Source: JABFSM01 sp963762545
GTDB taxonomy: Bacteria; Gemmatimonadota; Gemmatimonadetes; Gemmatimonadales; GWC2-71-9
NCBI GenBank assembly: GCA_963762545.1
Contig: CAVXLC010000001.1
Coordinates: forward strand, 434,001 to 498,000
Length of the DNA: 64,000 nucleotides
Direction: 5' to 3'
Shown: piece after piece, positions 16,133 through 24,969 of the stretch
Position numbering within the stretch: the first letter of the stretch is position 1
Layout of the letters: each line of letters starts with the position of its first letter
Program-made: the position numbers and the translations under genes
The notes under the pieces: generated by a model
What the model was told of the DNA's origin: nothing
The model's input: only the letters and a program-made list of their open reading frames with translations
Database searches by the model: none

Positions 16133-17767
16133 TCATGGCGACAGCGCCCGCCCCTTGAGCCGCTCGCGCTCCTGCTCGACGTACCACTCGACTTCCCGGA
16201 GCAGGGCCTGGGCGTCGAAGACGATGCCGTCCTTGATGGTCCAGGCCACGCCGCCGTGCTTCCACTGCTCGGCGCGCGGCACCAGGCCGGCCACGCCGTA
16301 GCCGCGGCCGTACATCACCTTGAAGTTGTCGATCGGGTTGCCGTTCACCACGGCCAGGTCGGCGCGGCATCCGACCCGGATGCCGCAATGGGAGTCGAGA
16401 CCGAGGGTCCGGTAGGCGTTGGTCGTCGCCACTTTGATGACGTCGAGCGGGTGGATCCCCGCTTCCTGCAGCAGCTCCAGCTCGCGGATCAGCGCGATGC
16501 CCCCGATGCCGCCCTCGTCGCTGCCGGCGGTGAGCAGCCCGCCTCGCTCGTGAAAGGTCTTCACCCACTTCATCCAGATCTGGAAGTTCCGCCGCCAGTT
16601 GATCTCGTCCGACGTCTTCCACTCGCGCTTGAACGCGCCGTGCACCGTGGTGTCCGGCCCCGCCGCCACTTCGGCCGGGTGCATCAGGGTTTCCTTGACC
16701 GGCATCCCGACGCTGCGCCAGACGTCGCGGTTGTCCTCGTACACCGACATCGTGGGATCCCAGTTGGTGCCGTTCTTGATCATCTTGTCGATGACGGCCG
16801 ACAGACGGTCCGGGTGCTGGTCGGCCTCGGACCAGAGCAGCCCCGCGTACCGGAAGCGGTCCAGCTCGTCCCAGTAGTTGTAGTCGGGCGGGAAGCTCTG
16901 GGAGCCGACCAGCGCCGCGTCGGGAATCCCGTACCAGTGCTCGATGCTCTTCACCCCGGCATCCGAGGTGACCGCGGCGTCGCTCTCGGACACCTTGAGA
17001 TCCACCATCGTGAACATGCCGAGCTTGTTGGATTCGTCGGCGATGGCCGCGAGCACGTCGGGATACTGGCCCGGGCTCTTGGAGACCTTCACGCAGTCGG
17101 CGCCCAGCGCCTTGAACTCCCGCACCATGACCCGGGCCTTGTCGGGCGTGTCGCCGATGTCCCAGCGCCGCAGCGGCAGCGGCCACCGCTGGCACAGCAC
17201 CAGCCGGGGCGCCACCAGCTGGTTGGCCTCGGCCAGGCGCCGCTGCTCGGCGAGCAGCTTGATGCCGGCGCCGCTCCCGGCATCGCGGACGATGGTGACG
17301 CCGTGACCCAGGTAGAGACGATAGGCGTAGTCGAGACCGTGGGCGCCGAAGTCGCTCGAGGGCGGCGGGAGGTGGGCGTGCATTTCCACCAGCCCGGGAA
17401 TCACGTACTTCCCGGAGGCGTCGATGATCAGGTCTCCGGTCGGGCGCCGGAAGCCGGGGCCGTATCCTGCCGCGTTGACTCCGTCCATCAGCACGATGTC
17501 GACGATCGTGTTCCCCTCGATCACGATGTCGACCGGCCCCTCGGGCGGCATCGCCCGGTTGGTCCCCGGGGTGCCCCGGCCGGAGACGATGGTCGCGTTG
17601 CGGATCACCAGCCGGGGGTAGCGCTCTCCCTTGACCGTGCCCAACGGGAGCGGCCCGGGACCGTTGTTGGCTACGGCGAACCGCTCGGGGGCCTGCGCGG
17701 AAAGCGGTGCGCTGATGCCGGACAGGGCCGCCAGCAGGGCGGCCACCGCGGCGAGGCGGGCTGACAT
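16133..17767 (-). CDS. Secreted metal-dependent amidohydrolase
   Basis: 544 residues with AAGGAG upstream of the ATG. The signal peptide is about residues 1-25 (ending APLSAQ). The amidohydrolase barrel shows LVIRNATIVSGRG, then VIPGLVEMHAHLP (HxH metal ligands), KVSKS as a possible carboxylated-Lys region, SIEHWYG (a His ligand) and GSDEGG (catalytic Asp). The final RVGCRADLAVVNGNP is the usual C-terminal strand, where cytosine deaminase-like members read DAdlvvl. Extracytoplasmic members of this group are often prolidase- or imidazolonepropionase-like peptide or lactam hydrolases. The substrate is not identified. It is transcribed divergently from the membrane-protein gene at 17899. Confidence 0.8.
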   Translation of the reverse strand: MSARLAAVAALLAALSGISAPLSAQAPERFAVANNGPGPLPLGTVKGERYPRLVIRNATIVSGRGTPGTNRAMPPEGPVDIVIEGNTIVDIVLMDGVNAAGYGPGFRRPTGDLIIDASGKYVIPGLVEMHAHLPPPSSDFGAHGLDYAYRLYLGHGVTIVRDAGSGAGIKLLAEQRRLAEANQLVAPRLVLCQRWPLPLRRWDIGDTPDKARVMVREFKALGADCVKVSKSPGQYPDVLAAIADESNKLGMFTMVDLKVSESDAAVTSDAGVKSIEHWYGIPDAALVGSQSFPPDYNYWDELDRFRYAGLLWSEADQHPDRLSAVIDKMIKNGTNWDPTMSVYEDNRDVWRSVGMPVKETLMHPAEVAAGPDTTVHGAFKREWKTSDEINWRRNFQIWMKWVKTFHERGGLLTAGSDEGGIGGIALIRELELLQEAGIHPLDVIKVATTNAYRTLGLDSHCGIRVGCRADLAVVNGNPIDNFKVMYGRGYGVAGLVPRAEQWKHGGVAWTIKDGIVFDAQALLREVEWYVEQERERLKGRALSP

Positions 17768-17787
17768 CGGATTCTCCTTGTATCGGG

Positions 17788-17816
17788 GCGGGACCCGCGC
17801 AGTCTCCGGGTCCCGC
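17788..17816. promoter_or_regulatory. Perfect inverted repeat in a divergent intergenic region
   Basis: GCGGGACCCG (17788-17797) and CGGGTCCCGC (17807-17816) pair over 10 bp with a 9-bp loop. It lies between the minus-strand amidohydrolase and the plus-strand membrane-protein gene, within the likely 5' leader of the amidohydrolase. It could be an operator or an mRNA leader hairpin. Confidence 0.4.
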
Positions 17817-17898
17817 TTCCAATGTGGTGCAAAACGGAATTGGGCGCTATGCTCTCGCCGGGGCGCACGACCAACCGGACCACATTCCTGGGGGATTC

Positions 17899-18459
17899 AT
17901 GACGGCACTCAGCGCACTCTGGCTTCCGATTCTGCTGTCGGCGGTGGCGGTGTTCCTGGTGAGCTCGATCATTCACATGGGCCCGTTCTGGCACAAGACG
18001 GACTATCCCAGGATCCCCAATGAAGACAAGGTGATGGACGCGCTGCGGCCGCTGGCGATTCCCCCCGGCGACTACATGGTGCCCCGCTGCAACAGCAGCG
18101 CCGAGATGAAGTCGCCGGAGTTCCTGGAGAAGATGAAGAAGGGGCCGGTCATGGTGGTGACCTTCCTGACCCCCGGCCCGATGTCCATGGGGCGGCCCCT
18201 GGTGCTCTGGTTTCTCTACGGCGTGGTGGTGTCGATATTTGCTGGCTATGTGGCGAGCCGGGCGCTCCCGGCCGGCGCCATGTACCTGCAGGTGTTCCGC
18301 TTCGTGGGGGCCGCGGCCTTCCTGGGGTATGCCGCGGCGCTCTGGCAAATGTGGATCTGGTACCACCGTTCCCTGGCCATGACGATCAAGTCGACCTTCG
18401 ACGGCCTGATCTACGCGCTGGTGACGGCGGGATTCTTCGGCTGGCTCTGGCCGCGCTGA
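17899..18459 (+). CDS. Conserved membrane protein of unknown function
   Basis: 186 residues from the ATG at 17899, preceded by GGGGGA. There are four likely helices: residues about 5-25, 102-122, 130-150 and 164-183. The loop between helices 1 and 2 carries HKTDYPRIPNEDKVMDAL and PPGDYMVPRC. This layout recurs in uncharacterised membrane proteins of Acidobacteriota and Gemmatimonadota. No catalytic motif is recognised. An alternative upstream GTG at 17824 would add residues without a better binding site. The possible promoter TATGCT (17848-17853) is weak. Confidence 0.6.
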   Translation: MTALSALWLPILLSAVAVFLVSSIIHMGPFWHKTDYPRIPNEDKVMDALRPLAIPPGDYMVPRCNSSAEMKSPEFLEKMKKGPVMVVTFLTPGPMSMGRPLVLWFLYGVVVSIFAGYVASRALPAGAMYLQVFRFVGAAAFLGYAAALWQMWIWYHRSLAMTIKSTFDGLIYALVTAGFFGWLWPR

Positions 18460-18602
18460 TGCTCTACGAGGTGACGCCCGCGGACCGGGGCACCTGCAGA
18501 ACCATCGTGGTGCTCATCCTCCCGGCCGCGCTGCTGGCGGGCTGGATTCCGGCCCGCCGGGCCGCCTGGATTCATCCCGTGGAGTCGCTGGGTTCGGAAT
18601 GA
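18459..18602 (+). pseudogene. C-terminal remnant of an ADOP/FtsX-type permease
   Basis: A 47-codon frame begins at an ATG overlapping the preceding stop (TGATG). It reads as the last segment of an ADOP-type permease: LYEVTPADRGT, one hydrophobic helix (IVVLILPAALLAGWIPA) and the signature RRAAWIHPVESLGSE. The intact permease 200 bp downstream ends with the same layout (LLYGVAPLDPLTFG, ARASRVAPVEALRGE). About 95% of the gene is missing. It is probably the scar of a deleted paralogue, perhaps lost by recombination; whether it is translated is unknown. Confidence 0.7.
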
Positions 18603-18809
18603 CGGCATGATGCCGAAGCGCCGCGCCGCCGAGAGGTACGAGGGGCAGCCGGCGTCGTAGTCCGGCGAGGTCGTCAGCAGTACGAAGGGTCAGTGCGGCC
18701 GCGTCCCCCCGGTCGTGCTGATCCTTCGGCTCCGCCCCTCCAACGTTTCTGTCCCGTCCCCGGTCTAAGTTCTACCCCATCACCCGCCCATCTCAACCCG
18801 GGTATCGTC

Positions 18810-21272
18810 ATGTCCGACCTGCGCCAGGACCTCCGGTTCGCGTTCCGCTCGCTGGCCCGCCGGCCGGGATTCGTGGCCGTGGTGGTGCTCACGCTGGCGC
18901 TCGGCATCGGCGCCAACAGCGCCATCTTCAGCGTGGTCAACGCGGTGCTGCTCAAGCCGTTGCCCTACCGTGCCCCGGACCGGCTGGCCCTGATCTGGAG
19001 CAAATGGAGCAACTTCGACAAGACCTGGGTCTCCGAAGCGGAATACCTCGACTATCAGGGTATGAAGCGGTTGTTCGAGGACGTGGCCTCCTGGGGGGAG
19101 AACGGGGAGGTGGCCATCACCGGGCCCGGGGGTGCCGAAAGCGTCCCCGCGATGCAGATGACCGCGAACACCCTGGCCGTCCTGGGCATGGCCCCGGCCG
19201 CGGGACGGGTGTTCACGCCGGAAGAAGACATCCCCAACGGGCCTCCGGTGGTGATGCTGGGCTACGATCTCTGGAAGCGGCGCTTCGGCGGGGACCCATC
19301 GGTGGTGAACCGGCCGATCCAGCTCGACGGGGAGTCGGCCACGGTGGTCGGGGTGTTGCCCAGGGACTTCCGGTTCCCGCTGGAGTTCCAGAGCCGTTCC
19401 ACCGCCCAGATCATCCAGCCGATCCAGACCAATCGGAGCGCGCCGGTGCGCGGGAGCCATGGTCAGTATGCCATCGGCCGGCTCCGGCCCGGCGTGTCCG
19501 TCGCCCAGGTCACCGCGGAGCTCAAGGCACTGACCCAGCGCTGGACCACGGAAAAGACCTACGCCGAGTATCCCGAGTCCATGCGGTTCACCGCGTTTGC
19601 GGTCGCGCTCACCGACGAGGTGAGCGGCAAGGTCCGCCTCGCGCTTCTGGTCCTCGTGGCCGCGGTAGGGCTCCTGCTCCTGCTCACCTGCGCCAACGTC
19701 GCCAACCTGGTACTGACCCGGGCCGACGGGAAGAGCCGCGAGGTCGCGGTGCGCGCGGCCCTGGGCGCCGGCAAGCGTCACATGCTCAAGCTGGCCCTGA
19801 CCGAGAGCATTCTGCTCGGCGTGGCGGGCGGCGCCCTGGGACTCTTGCTCGCCTGGGCCGGGGTCCGCGTCCTGGTCGCCCGGGCCCCCACCACGGTGCC
19901 CCGGCTTTCCGAGCTCGCGGTGGATCCGTCGGTCCTCGGATTTACCCTGCTGCTCTCGGTGGCTACCGGGGTGCTGTTCGGCCTCCTTCCGGTGGCGCAG
20001 GTGTCGCGCATGGATCTGGCCAAGGTGCTGCATGAGGGCGGGCGGGGACAGAGCGGCGGGCTGGGCCGGAGGCGGGGCCGGACCCTGCTGGTCGTGGCGG
20101 AAATGGCGCTCGCGGTGCTGCTGGTCATCGGCGCTGGCCTCACCATCCGCTCCTTTCGGAACCTGCAGCAGATCGATCCGGGCTTCGACGGCCGGAATGT
20201 GCTGACGTTTCGGCTGACCCTGCCGGCGGCGCGGTACCCCGAGGCCGAGCGCGTGGAAGGGTTCTACCAGAACCTCGGAGACCAGGTGCGGCGACTCCCC
20301 GGCGTCCGGGCCGCCGGGTTCGTTCGGGTGCTGCCGCTCGCGGCGGAAATCGGCGATGCCGGCCTCCAGATCGAGGGCCGGCCCCCCACGCCGCCCAACA
20401 CGCCCGGCCTCTCGGCCGACTGGCAGGCGGTGTCGCCGGGGTTCTTCGAGGCGATGGGCATGCGGCTCGCGAGCGGGCGGTTCTTCGACGGCACCGACAC
20501 GCCCGGAGGAATGCAGGTGGTGATGATCAATCGGGCGCTGGCCCGCGAGTACTTTCCGGGCGAGGATCCCCTGGGCAAGCGGCTCAGGATCTTCGGCGGC
20601 GACCAGCAGCCCTGGCGCACCATCGTTGGCGTGGTGGCCGACTATCACCACAACGGCCTGCTGACACCGGTCAAGCGGGCCTGGTTCGTCCCCCAGAATC
20701 AATGGGCCATCTCCAACGGCGGCCGGGCCCGCCGCTCCATGACGATGGCCATCCGGACCAGCGCCGATCCGGTCCCCCTGCTGGAGCCGGTCCGGAGCAT
20801 CGTCCGGAAGATGGATCCCGACCTTCCGCTCACCCAGGTGACCACGATGGACGCGGTCCTGAGCGCCGCGACGCAGGAGCAGCGGTTTACGGTGGGGCTC
20901 ATGGCCGGATTCGCGGCGCTGGCCCTGGTGCTGGCGGCGGTCGGGATCTACGGGGTGATCTCCTACTCGGTGAGCCAGCGCACCCGGGAAATCGGAATCC
21001 GGCTGGCGTTGGGCGCCAGCGTGGGCGAAGTGCGGTCTCTGGTGCTTCGTCAGGGCATGGCCCCTGCGGTCACCGGCATCGTCATCGGGCTCGGGCTTGC
21101 GGTCCTGCTGACCCGGTACCTGCGCACCCTGCTGTACGGCGTCGCCCCGCTGGATCCTCTGACCTTCGGCACGATACCGGTGCTGTTGCTGATGGTGGCG
21201 GTGGCGTCGGTGCTGGTCCCGGCGGCCCGGGCGTCGCGGGTGGCGCCGGTGGAGGCGCTTCGGGGGGAGTAG
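18810..21272 (+). CDS. ADOP-type ABC transporter permease (MacB/FtsX-like)
   Basis: 820 residues from the ATG at 18810, which is preferred because MSDLRQDLRFAFRSLARRPG is the canonical opening of the acidobacterial duplicated orphan permease family. There are two tandem halves, each with an N-terminal helix, a large periplasmic MacB_PCD-type domain and three helices of the FtsX domain. Examples are LTLALGIGANSAIFSVVNAV at the start, ADGKSREVAVRAALGAG in half 1 and QRTREIGIRLALGAS in half 2. It ends RASRVAPVEALRGE. No ATPase is adjacent, as is usual for these orphan permeases. The probable role is in efflux or membrane-stress functions; the substrate is unknown. Confidence 0.88.
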   Translation: MSDLRQDLRFAFRSLARRPGFVAVVVLTLALGIGANSAIFSVVNAVLLKPLPYRAPDRLALIWSKWSNFDKTWVSEAEYLDYQGMKRLFEDVASWGENGEVAITGPGGAESVPAMQMTANTLAVLGMAPAAGRVFTPEEDIPNGPPVVMLGYDLWKRRFGGDPSVVNRPIQLDGESATVVGVLPRDFRFPLEFQSRSTAQIIQPIQTNRSAPVRGSHGQYAIGRLRPGVSVAQVTAELKALTQRWTTEKTYAEYPESMRFTAFAVALTDEVSGKVRLALLVLVAAVGLLLLLTCANVANLVLTRADGKSREVAVRAALGAGKRHMLKLALTESILLGVAGGALGLLLAWAGVRVLVARAPTTVPRLSELAVDPSVLGFTLLLSVATGVLFGLLPVAQVSRMDLAKVLHEGGRGQSGGLGRRRGRTLLVVAEMALAVLLVIGAGLTIRSFRNLQQIDPGFDGRNVLTFRLTLPAARYPEAERVEGFYQNLGDQVRRLPGVRAAGFVRVLPLAAEIGDAGLQIEGRPPTPPNTPGLSADWQAVSPGFFEAMGMRLASGRFFDGTDTPGGMQVVMINRALAREYFPGEDPLGKRLRIFGGDQQPWRTIVGVVADYHHNGLLTPVKRAWFVPQNQWAISNGGRARRSMTMAIRTSADPVPLLEPVRSIVRKMDPDLPLTQVTTMDAVLSAATQEQRFTVGLMAGFAALALVLAAVGIYGVISYSVSQRTREIGIRLALGASVGEVRSLVLRQGMAPAVTGIVIGLGLAVLLTRYLRTLLYGVAPLDPLTFGTIPVLLLMVAVASVLVPAARASRVAPVEALRGE

Positions 21273-21333
21273 GCTCGAGGCCGGACCGGTTTCCTCTGGC
21301 GCCGCGCGGCCGCGGGTGCGACTATCCGCACCC

Positions 21334-22344
21334 ATGACCGTCATCGGCGTCATCGCGCTGCTCGCCTGCGCGAGTTTGTGGGCGGGTCTGCTCGGCAATC
21401 TGCTCACGCTGCCGGCCAGCGATCCCGCGGGGCGCGGGTTGGCCGAGGCCTACGCCTTCTTCATCGCCATCGCCCTGTGGGTCCTCCTGGGCGTGCTCCT
21501 CCTGATCGCGGGGCTGCGCGGCCAGATGCCATCGAGCGCCAAGGCCGCGGCGCTGCTCCTCTTTCCGTTCTCGGGTGCGGCGGTGTTCGCCGCGCTGGCG
21601 CTGCTGCAGCACCAGCCCGACGGCATGCAGCGGTGGCCCCTGGTCGTTCCGATGCTGATTCCCCCGCTGATCATGGGCTATGCGCTCTGGACCTGGCTCC
21701 CCGGGCTGCGCTCCGCGGTGCCGCCCGGGGTGGCCGGGGTGATCGCCGGGGGCGGAATTCTGCTGCTCTCCCTGTCACCCTGGCCCAGCATCATCGGGAG
21801 GGCCCGCGCGAGGAGCGCGATTCAGGCGCGTCAGACGCGGGAAGAGACCGAGGAGCAGGAGGCGGCCTTCGCCAGGCTCTCCGCCGAGTCTCCGCTCTCG
21901 GCCTGGCAGCCATTCACCGAGGAGGGCAACCCGTTCCGGGATCGCGCCCTCGCAGGAATCCGCGGGTCCCCCCGCCGGCAAGCCGACGCCGAGTCCATGG
22001 TGGCAGCGGGATACAGCTTCCCGATGCTCGAGCTTCCCGAGCTGGCGCTCGAGCCGACTCCCGCGCTCTGCCGGAGCGCCACGGAGTTTCTCCGGCACGA
22101 GGCCGAGTTCTTCCGGACCAACAACGCCGAGCCGACGCCATTCGCGGTGAGCGGCGCGCGAATCCGGCGCTATCTGCCGGCCATGGAATGGCTGGTGGCG
22201 CATCGGTGCGACGTGGATCCGGGCCTGGCGGCCATCGAGGCGGCCCTGCGCGAGTTTCCCGAGGTGACCTCGGTGGAGCATGCCCAGTTCCTTGCCGCCG
22301 TCGTGCGGTTGCGCGCCGCCCTCCGCCCCTCGGCGCAACCGTGA
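21334..22344 (+). CDS. Membrane protein with a C-terminal soluble domain, unknown function
   Basis: 336 residues from the ATG at 21334. Five probable helices occupy about residues 1-155, and a charged cytoplasmic or periplasmic tail of about 180 residues follows. That tail includes QTREETEEQEAAFARL, a likely coiled coil. Two Cys residues (PALCRSATEF and AHRCDVDP) lie about 60 residues apart. No family is recognised. It overlaps the HEAT-repeat gene by GTGA, so the two products are probably made together. Confidence 0.55.
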   Translation: MTVIGVIALLACASLWAGLLGNLLTLPASDPAGRGLAEAYAFFIAIALWVLLGVLLLIAGLRGQMPSSAKAAALLLFPFSGAAVFAALALLQHQPDGMQRWPLVVPMLIPPLIMGYALWTWLPGLRSAVPPGVAGVIAGGGILLLSLSPWPSIIGRARARSAIQARQTREETEEQEAAFARLSAESPLSAWQPFTEEGNPFRDRALAGIRGSPRRQADAESMVAAGYSFPMLELPELALEPTPALCRSATEFLRHEAEFFRTNNAEPTPFAVSGARIRRYLPAMEWLVAHRCDVDPGLAAIEAALREFPEVTSVEHAQFLAAVVRLRAALRPSAQP

Positions 22345-22976
22345 CCTCCGCGCCCTTACCCAAGCCCGACCCGGCCCGGAGTCCCGCGGTCCAGCGCTTC
22401 GTCCGGAGCATGCGGTTGACCGTGGATCAGGTACGCGACGGCGACGGGTACGACCTGTCTGCCCTGCATGGGCTCAGCAACCCGGAGGCAGCCCACATCC
22501 TGAATCTGCTCAATGAGCGGCTGGAGGATTCCGGCGCGGGCTGGCGCGAGGTGGACGCGATGGCCGCGCTGGAGATTCCGCCGGCGCGCATGGCCCTCAA
22601 GCGGCTGGCCGAACACCCCAGCGCCGAGGTGCGGCTCCGCGCCGTGCGGCATCTGGCGGAGCGCGGGGATGCCGCGGCGGCGGAGCGGGAAATCGTGCGG
22701 CTGCTCCGCGATCCCCGCACCGACATTGGCGCCGATGCCCTGATGACCATGGCGGAGGACCACCCGGGCGACGCGGTGCGCCAGGCGCTGCTGGAATGCG
22801 CCCTCGACGGCGCCGACCACCTGCGGGTGCACGCGGCGGCGCTGGCGCTGTTCCTGTCCGCCGGAGCGCAGGAGGCCTTCGACTGGAACTTCCGGCCGCT
22901 CTTCCTGGAGTTCGGCGAGCCGGACCGGGCGGTGCGACTCGAGGCGATGAAGAAGCTGAAGGAGCTGATGGGATAG
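22341..22976 (+). CDS. HEAT-repeat-like protein
   Basis: 211 residues from a GTG overlapping the preceding stop. From about residue 65 it is a run of paired helices with HEAT-like spacing: PARMALKRLAEHPSAEVRLR, AVRHLAERGDAAAAEREIV, then LLRDPRTDIGADALMTMAED. Such solenoids bind partner proteins. No signal peptide is seen, so it is probably cytoplasmic. Coupling with the membrane protein upstream suggests it may dock there. Confidence 0.55.
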   Translation: MTSAPLPKPDPARSPAVQRFVRSMRLTVDQVRDGDGYDLSALHGLSNPEAAHILNLLNERLEDSGAGWREVDAMAALEIPPARMALKRLAEHPSAEVRLRAVRHLAERGDAAAAEREIVRLLRDPRTDIGADALMTMAEDHPGDAVRQALLECALDGADHLRVHAAALALFLSAGAQEAFDWNFRPLFLEFGEPDRAVRLEAMKKLKELMG

Positions 22977-23009
22977 AACCACCGGCGGGAAGCGGCGGCC
23001 ACTCGGGAC

Positions 23010-23456
23010 CTAGGGCAGCACCCGCTCGGCGTAGTTGTTGGTCATCTGGGGATCGGGGGTGTCGCTGAAGGCGAACGCGGTGAATCGGGCCACCACGCCG
23101 GCGGGCGGCGCGGTGGCCACGATGATGACTTCGCGCTGATCGCGCACACGGAGCTCGCCGAGGGCGCAGTCGACCCGCGCCTGCGCTGCGGCGGGAGAAC
23201 TCGGGCTCGGCTGACAGCCGGGAGACAGCCGGGCCGCCTTGGTGCCCACCGGTAGGAAGAGGTGGAGCGCCGCGTTGCGGGCACCATCACCCCCGTCGCT
23301 GCCCACCACGACCCGGACATTCACAAACCCCTTGAGCGGCGTGAGGTCGAGAGCCTGGATCCGGACGTCGGCCTGCCCCACTCCCTGGTTGCTCGCGGAG
23401 GCGGGAGCCTGAGCCAGCAGGAGCAGCGCGAAGGCGAGCCGGCGGGATGGCGTCAT
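23010..23456 (-). CDS. Small secreted beta-rich protein
   Basis: 148 residues from the ATG at 23456, which overlaps the upstream stop (ATGA). The signal peptide is about residues 1-20. The mature part is a single beta-sandwich reminiscent of CARDB/DUF11-type domains: ADVRIQALDLTPL at the start and NNYAERVLP at the end, with two Cys residues (PGCQPS, VDCALGE) that could form a disulfide. Such modules occur in cell-surface proteins. The function is unknown. It is last in a minus-strand row of secreted proteins. Confidence 0.55.
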   Translation of the reverse strand: MTPSRRLAFALLLLAQAPASASNQGVGQADVRIQALDLTPLKGFVNVRVVVGSDGGDGARNAALHLFLPVGTKAARLSPGCQPSPSSPAAAQARVDCALGELRVRDQREVIIVATAPPAGVVARFTAFAFSDTPDPQMTNNYAERVLP

Positions 23457-23845
23457 TGGAGATCGAAGCTGATCTGGGTGAGGGCGCCGGGGTCGCCCGA
23501 CCCGTTCGGTTGCCGTACCGGCACGAGCTTCCACGAGTGGCTGCCCGGGGGAAGCGAGAGCTCGAAGGTGATCTGACGGTCGTCCCACGACGTCGCGTTC
23601 CGGCGAGTGACCCGGTACTCGCGGGTCTGCACCGTCCACGTGGCAGGGGCCGTCCACGAGCCGGACAGGAGGTATTCGACCGCGCCGCTTCGCTGGCTCC
23701 ACTCGAAGCGGACCCGGGGCGGAGCCCCGGGCGGGCGGCGCTCAAGCAGCGCAATCGCCCGGAAGACCGGAGCGCCGCGATGGGCGGCGGTGCCCGATCC
23801 CAGGGTGAGAACGAGCGCCAGGGCGGGAAGCAGTCGGCTCCTCAT
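23453..23845 (-). CDS. Small secreted protein of unknown function
   Basis: 130 residues. A signal peptide (about residues 1-21) is followed by a beta-rich region with VRFEWSQRSGAVEYLLSGSW and LPPGSHSWKLVPV, suggesting a fibronectin/Ig-like sandwich. No catalytic residues are evident. It is coupled by ATGA to the following CARDB-like protein, so the two may form a surface complex. Confidence 0.5.
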   Translation of the reverse strand: MRSRLLPALALVLTLGSGTAAHRGAPVFRAIALLERRPPGAPPRVRFEWSQRSGAVEYLLSGSWTAPATWTVQTREYRVTRRNATSWDDRQITFELSLPPGSHSWKLVPVRQPNGSGDPGALTQISFDLQ

Positions 23846-23855
23846 CGTGGCTGAA

Positions 23856-24887
23856 TCACCGGACCTTCCGGATCACCCGCAGAACCCATCCGCCCTGCTT
23901 CGGGTCGGGCAGATAGGTCCCGACGCGCAGCCGCGCCAGACCGTTGACGTAGAATTTCGGCGGCACGAAGGCGTCCTCGATGGGCTGGCCGTTGGGCGAG
24001 GCGCCGCCGCCGTCCGACGCGGTCGGGTAGCCGTTCAAGGCATCGGAAGTCTCTTGCGGGTCGCAGTTGCCTTGTACGCCCTTGGTCGTCGCGCCGGTAT
24101 CGGGGTCGGCTTTGAGCCAGGCCCCCCGATCGGCCTCCCCGTACACCGTGAGGTTCACCCGCATGTTGGTGGCGCCGGTCAGCGTGACCACGCACCAGAC
24201 TCGCTCATTATCGCCGGGGTGTTTGCGTCCCTTGGTCTCGCAGAAATCGATCGCGGTCACCCGGTGCAGTGTTCCGGTGTATTCCACGTCCTCATCGGGG
24301 GTCGGCGGTTCGTACCCGATGAGATTGCCGACCATGCGGTCGGTTCCGTTCGGGTGGACCTGGCAGTTGGGATAGCCCTCGACCAGGCCGGTGTACCCGG
24401 TGAAGACGAACTCGACCTGGTACTCCGCGAGGTAGCGTCCGTCAGTTGGAATCGGAGGCAGAGACGGTTGTGGGCCGGGCCCTGGCTTGCCGCCGGGCGC
24501 GTTGGTGGGCTGGACAGTCAACACGACCACCACCATCGCAGGTGAGTCGGCGTCGTTGGACGCGATCTCGACGGTGTCGGTGTAGACGCCGGGGGCGAGG
24601 CCGGCGAGCCGGACGGAGAACGAGAGATTCTGCCGCGCGCCGCCGATGGGCGGCCCGACCTGGAGCCAGGGAGCTACGGTGGTGGGAACGACCTGCCAGG
24701 TCAGCTTGCCGCCGCCGGTGTTGGTGATCGAGATGGTCTGGGGGGGCGGGTTCGGTCCTCCCACCCGGCCGGCGAACGCGAGCGTGTCGACGCTCAAGGA
24801 AAGGGTCTGGGCGGCGACCTTTCCGGCCGGCGCGCATGCGAGCACCAGGCCGGCCAGGATCGCCAGTCTGCATCGTGGGGTGGACAT
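23856..24887 (-). CDS. Secreted protein with an N-terminal BACON-like domain
   Basis: 343 residues from the ATG at 24887 (GGAGA upstream). The signal peptide is about residues 1-27 (ending KVAAQ). A BACON-like Ig fold follows (about 28-125): LSVDTLAFAG, QTISITNTGGGKLTW and GVYTDTVEIASNDADSPA. A Pro/Gly linker (about 126-145) leads to a ~200-residue C-terminal domain of unknown kind with four Cys residues, including PNCQVH, DFCETKG and VWCVVTL. BACON modules are usually carbohydrate or mucin-binding. The gene sits 11 bp before the small secreted protein gene. Confidence 0.6.
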   Translation of the reverse strand: MSTPRCRLAILAGLVLACAPAGKVAAQTLSLSVDTLAFAGRVGGPNPPPQTISITNTGGGKLTWQVVPTTVAPWLQVGPPIGGARQNLSFSVRLAGLAPGVYTDTVEIASNDADSPAMVVVVLTVQPTNAPGGKPGPGPQPSLPPIPTDGRYLAEYQVEFVFTGYTGLVEGYPNCQVHPNGTDRMVGNLIGYEPPTPDEDVEYTGTLHRVTAIDFCETKGRKHPGDNERVWCVVTLTGATNMRVNLTVYGEADRGAWLKADPDTGATTKGVQGNCDPQETSDALNGYPTASDGGGASPNGQPIEDAFVPPKFYVNGLARLRVGTYLPDPKQGGWVLRVIRKVR

Positions 24888-24969
24888 CGGCGAGGTCTCC
24901 TTCATGGCGTCGGGCATGCTGTCCTCGCGGTGACCGTCAGTGGCTCACGGTGACGGGTGGTCGGCGATG

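Noticed and set aside
16256..17764. Plus-strand open frame opposite the secreted amidohydrolase
   Set aside because: His/Val/Gly-rich translation without motifs; the minus strand has signal peptide, HxH and Asp ligands.
18699..18809. Promoter just before the ADOP permease based on GGGTATCGTC
   Set aside because: The TATCGT lies only 2 bp before the ATG, too close to serve as a -10 for that start; a better upstream pair was not convincing.
18780..21407. Long minus-strand open frame antisense to the ADOP permease
   Set aside because: No domain pattern; the plus strand encodes a clear two-half permease with the family opening and end.
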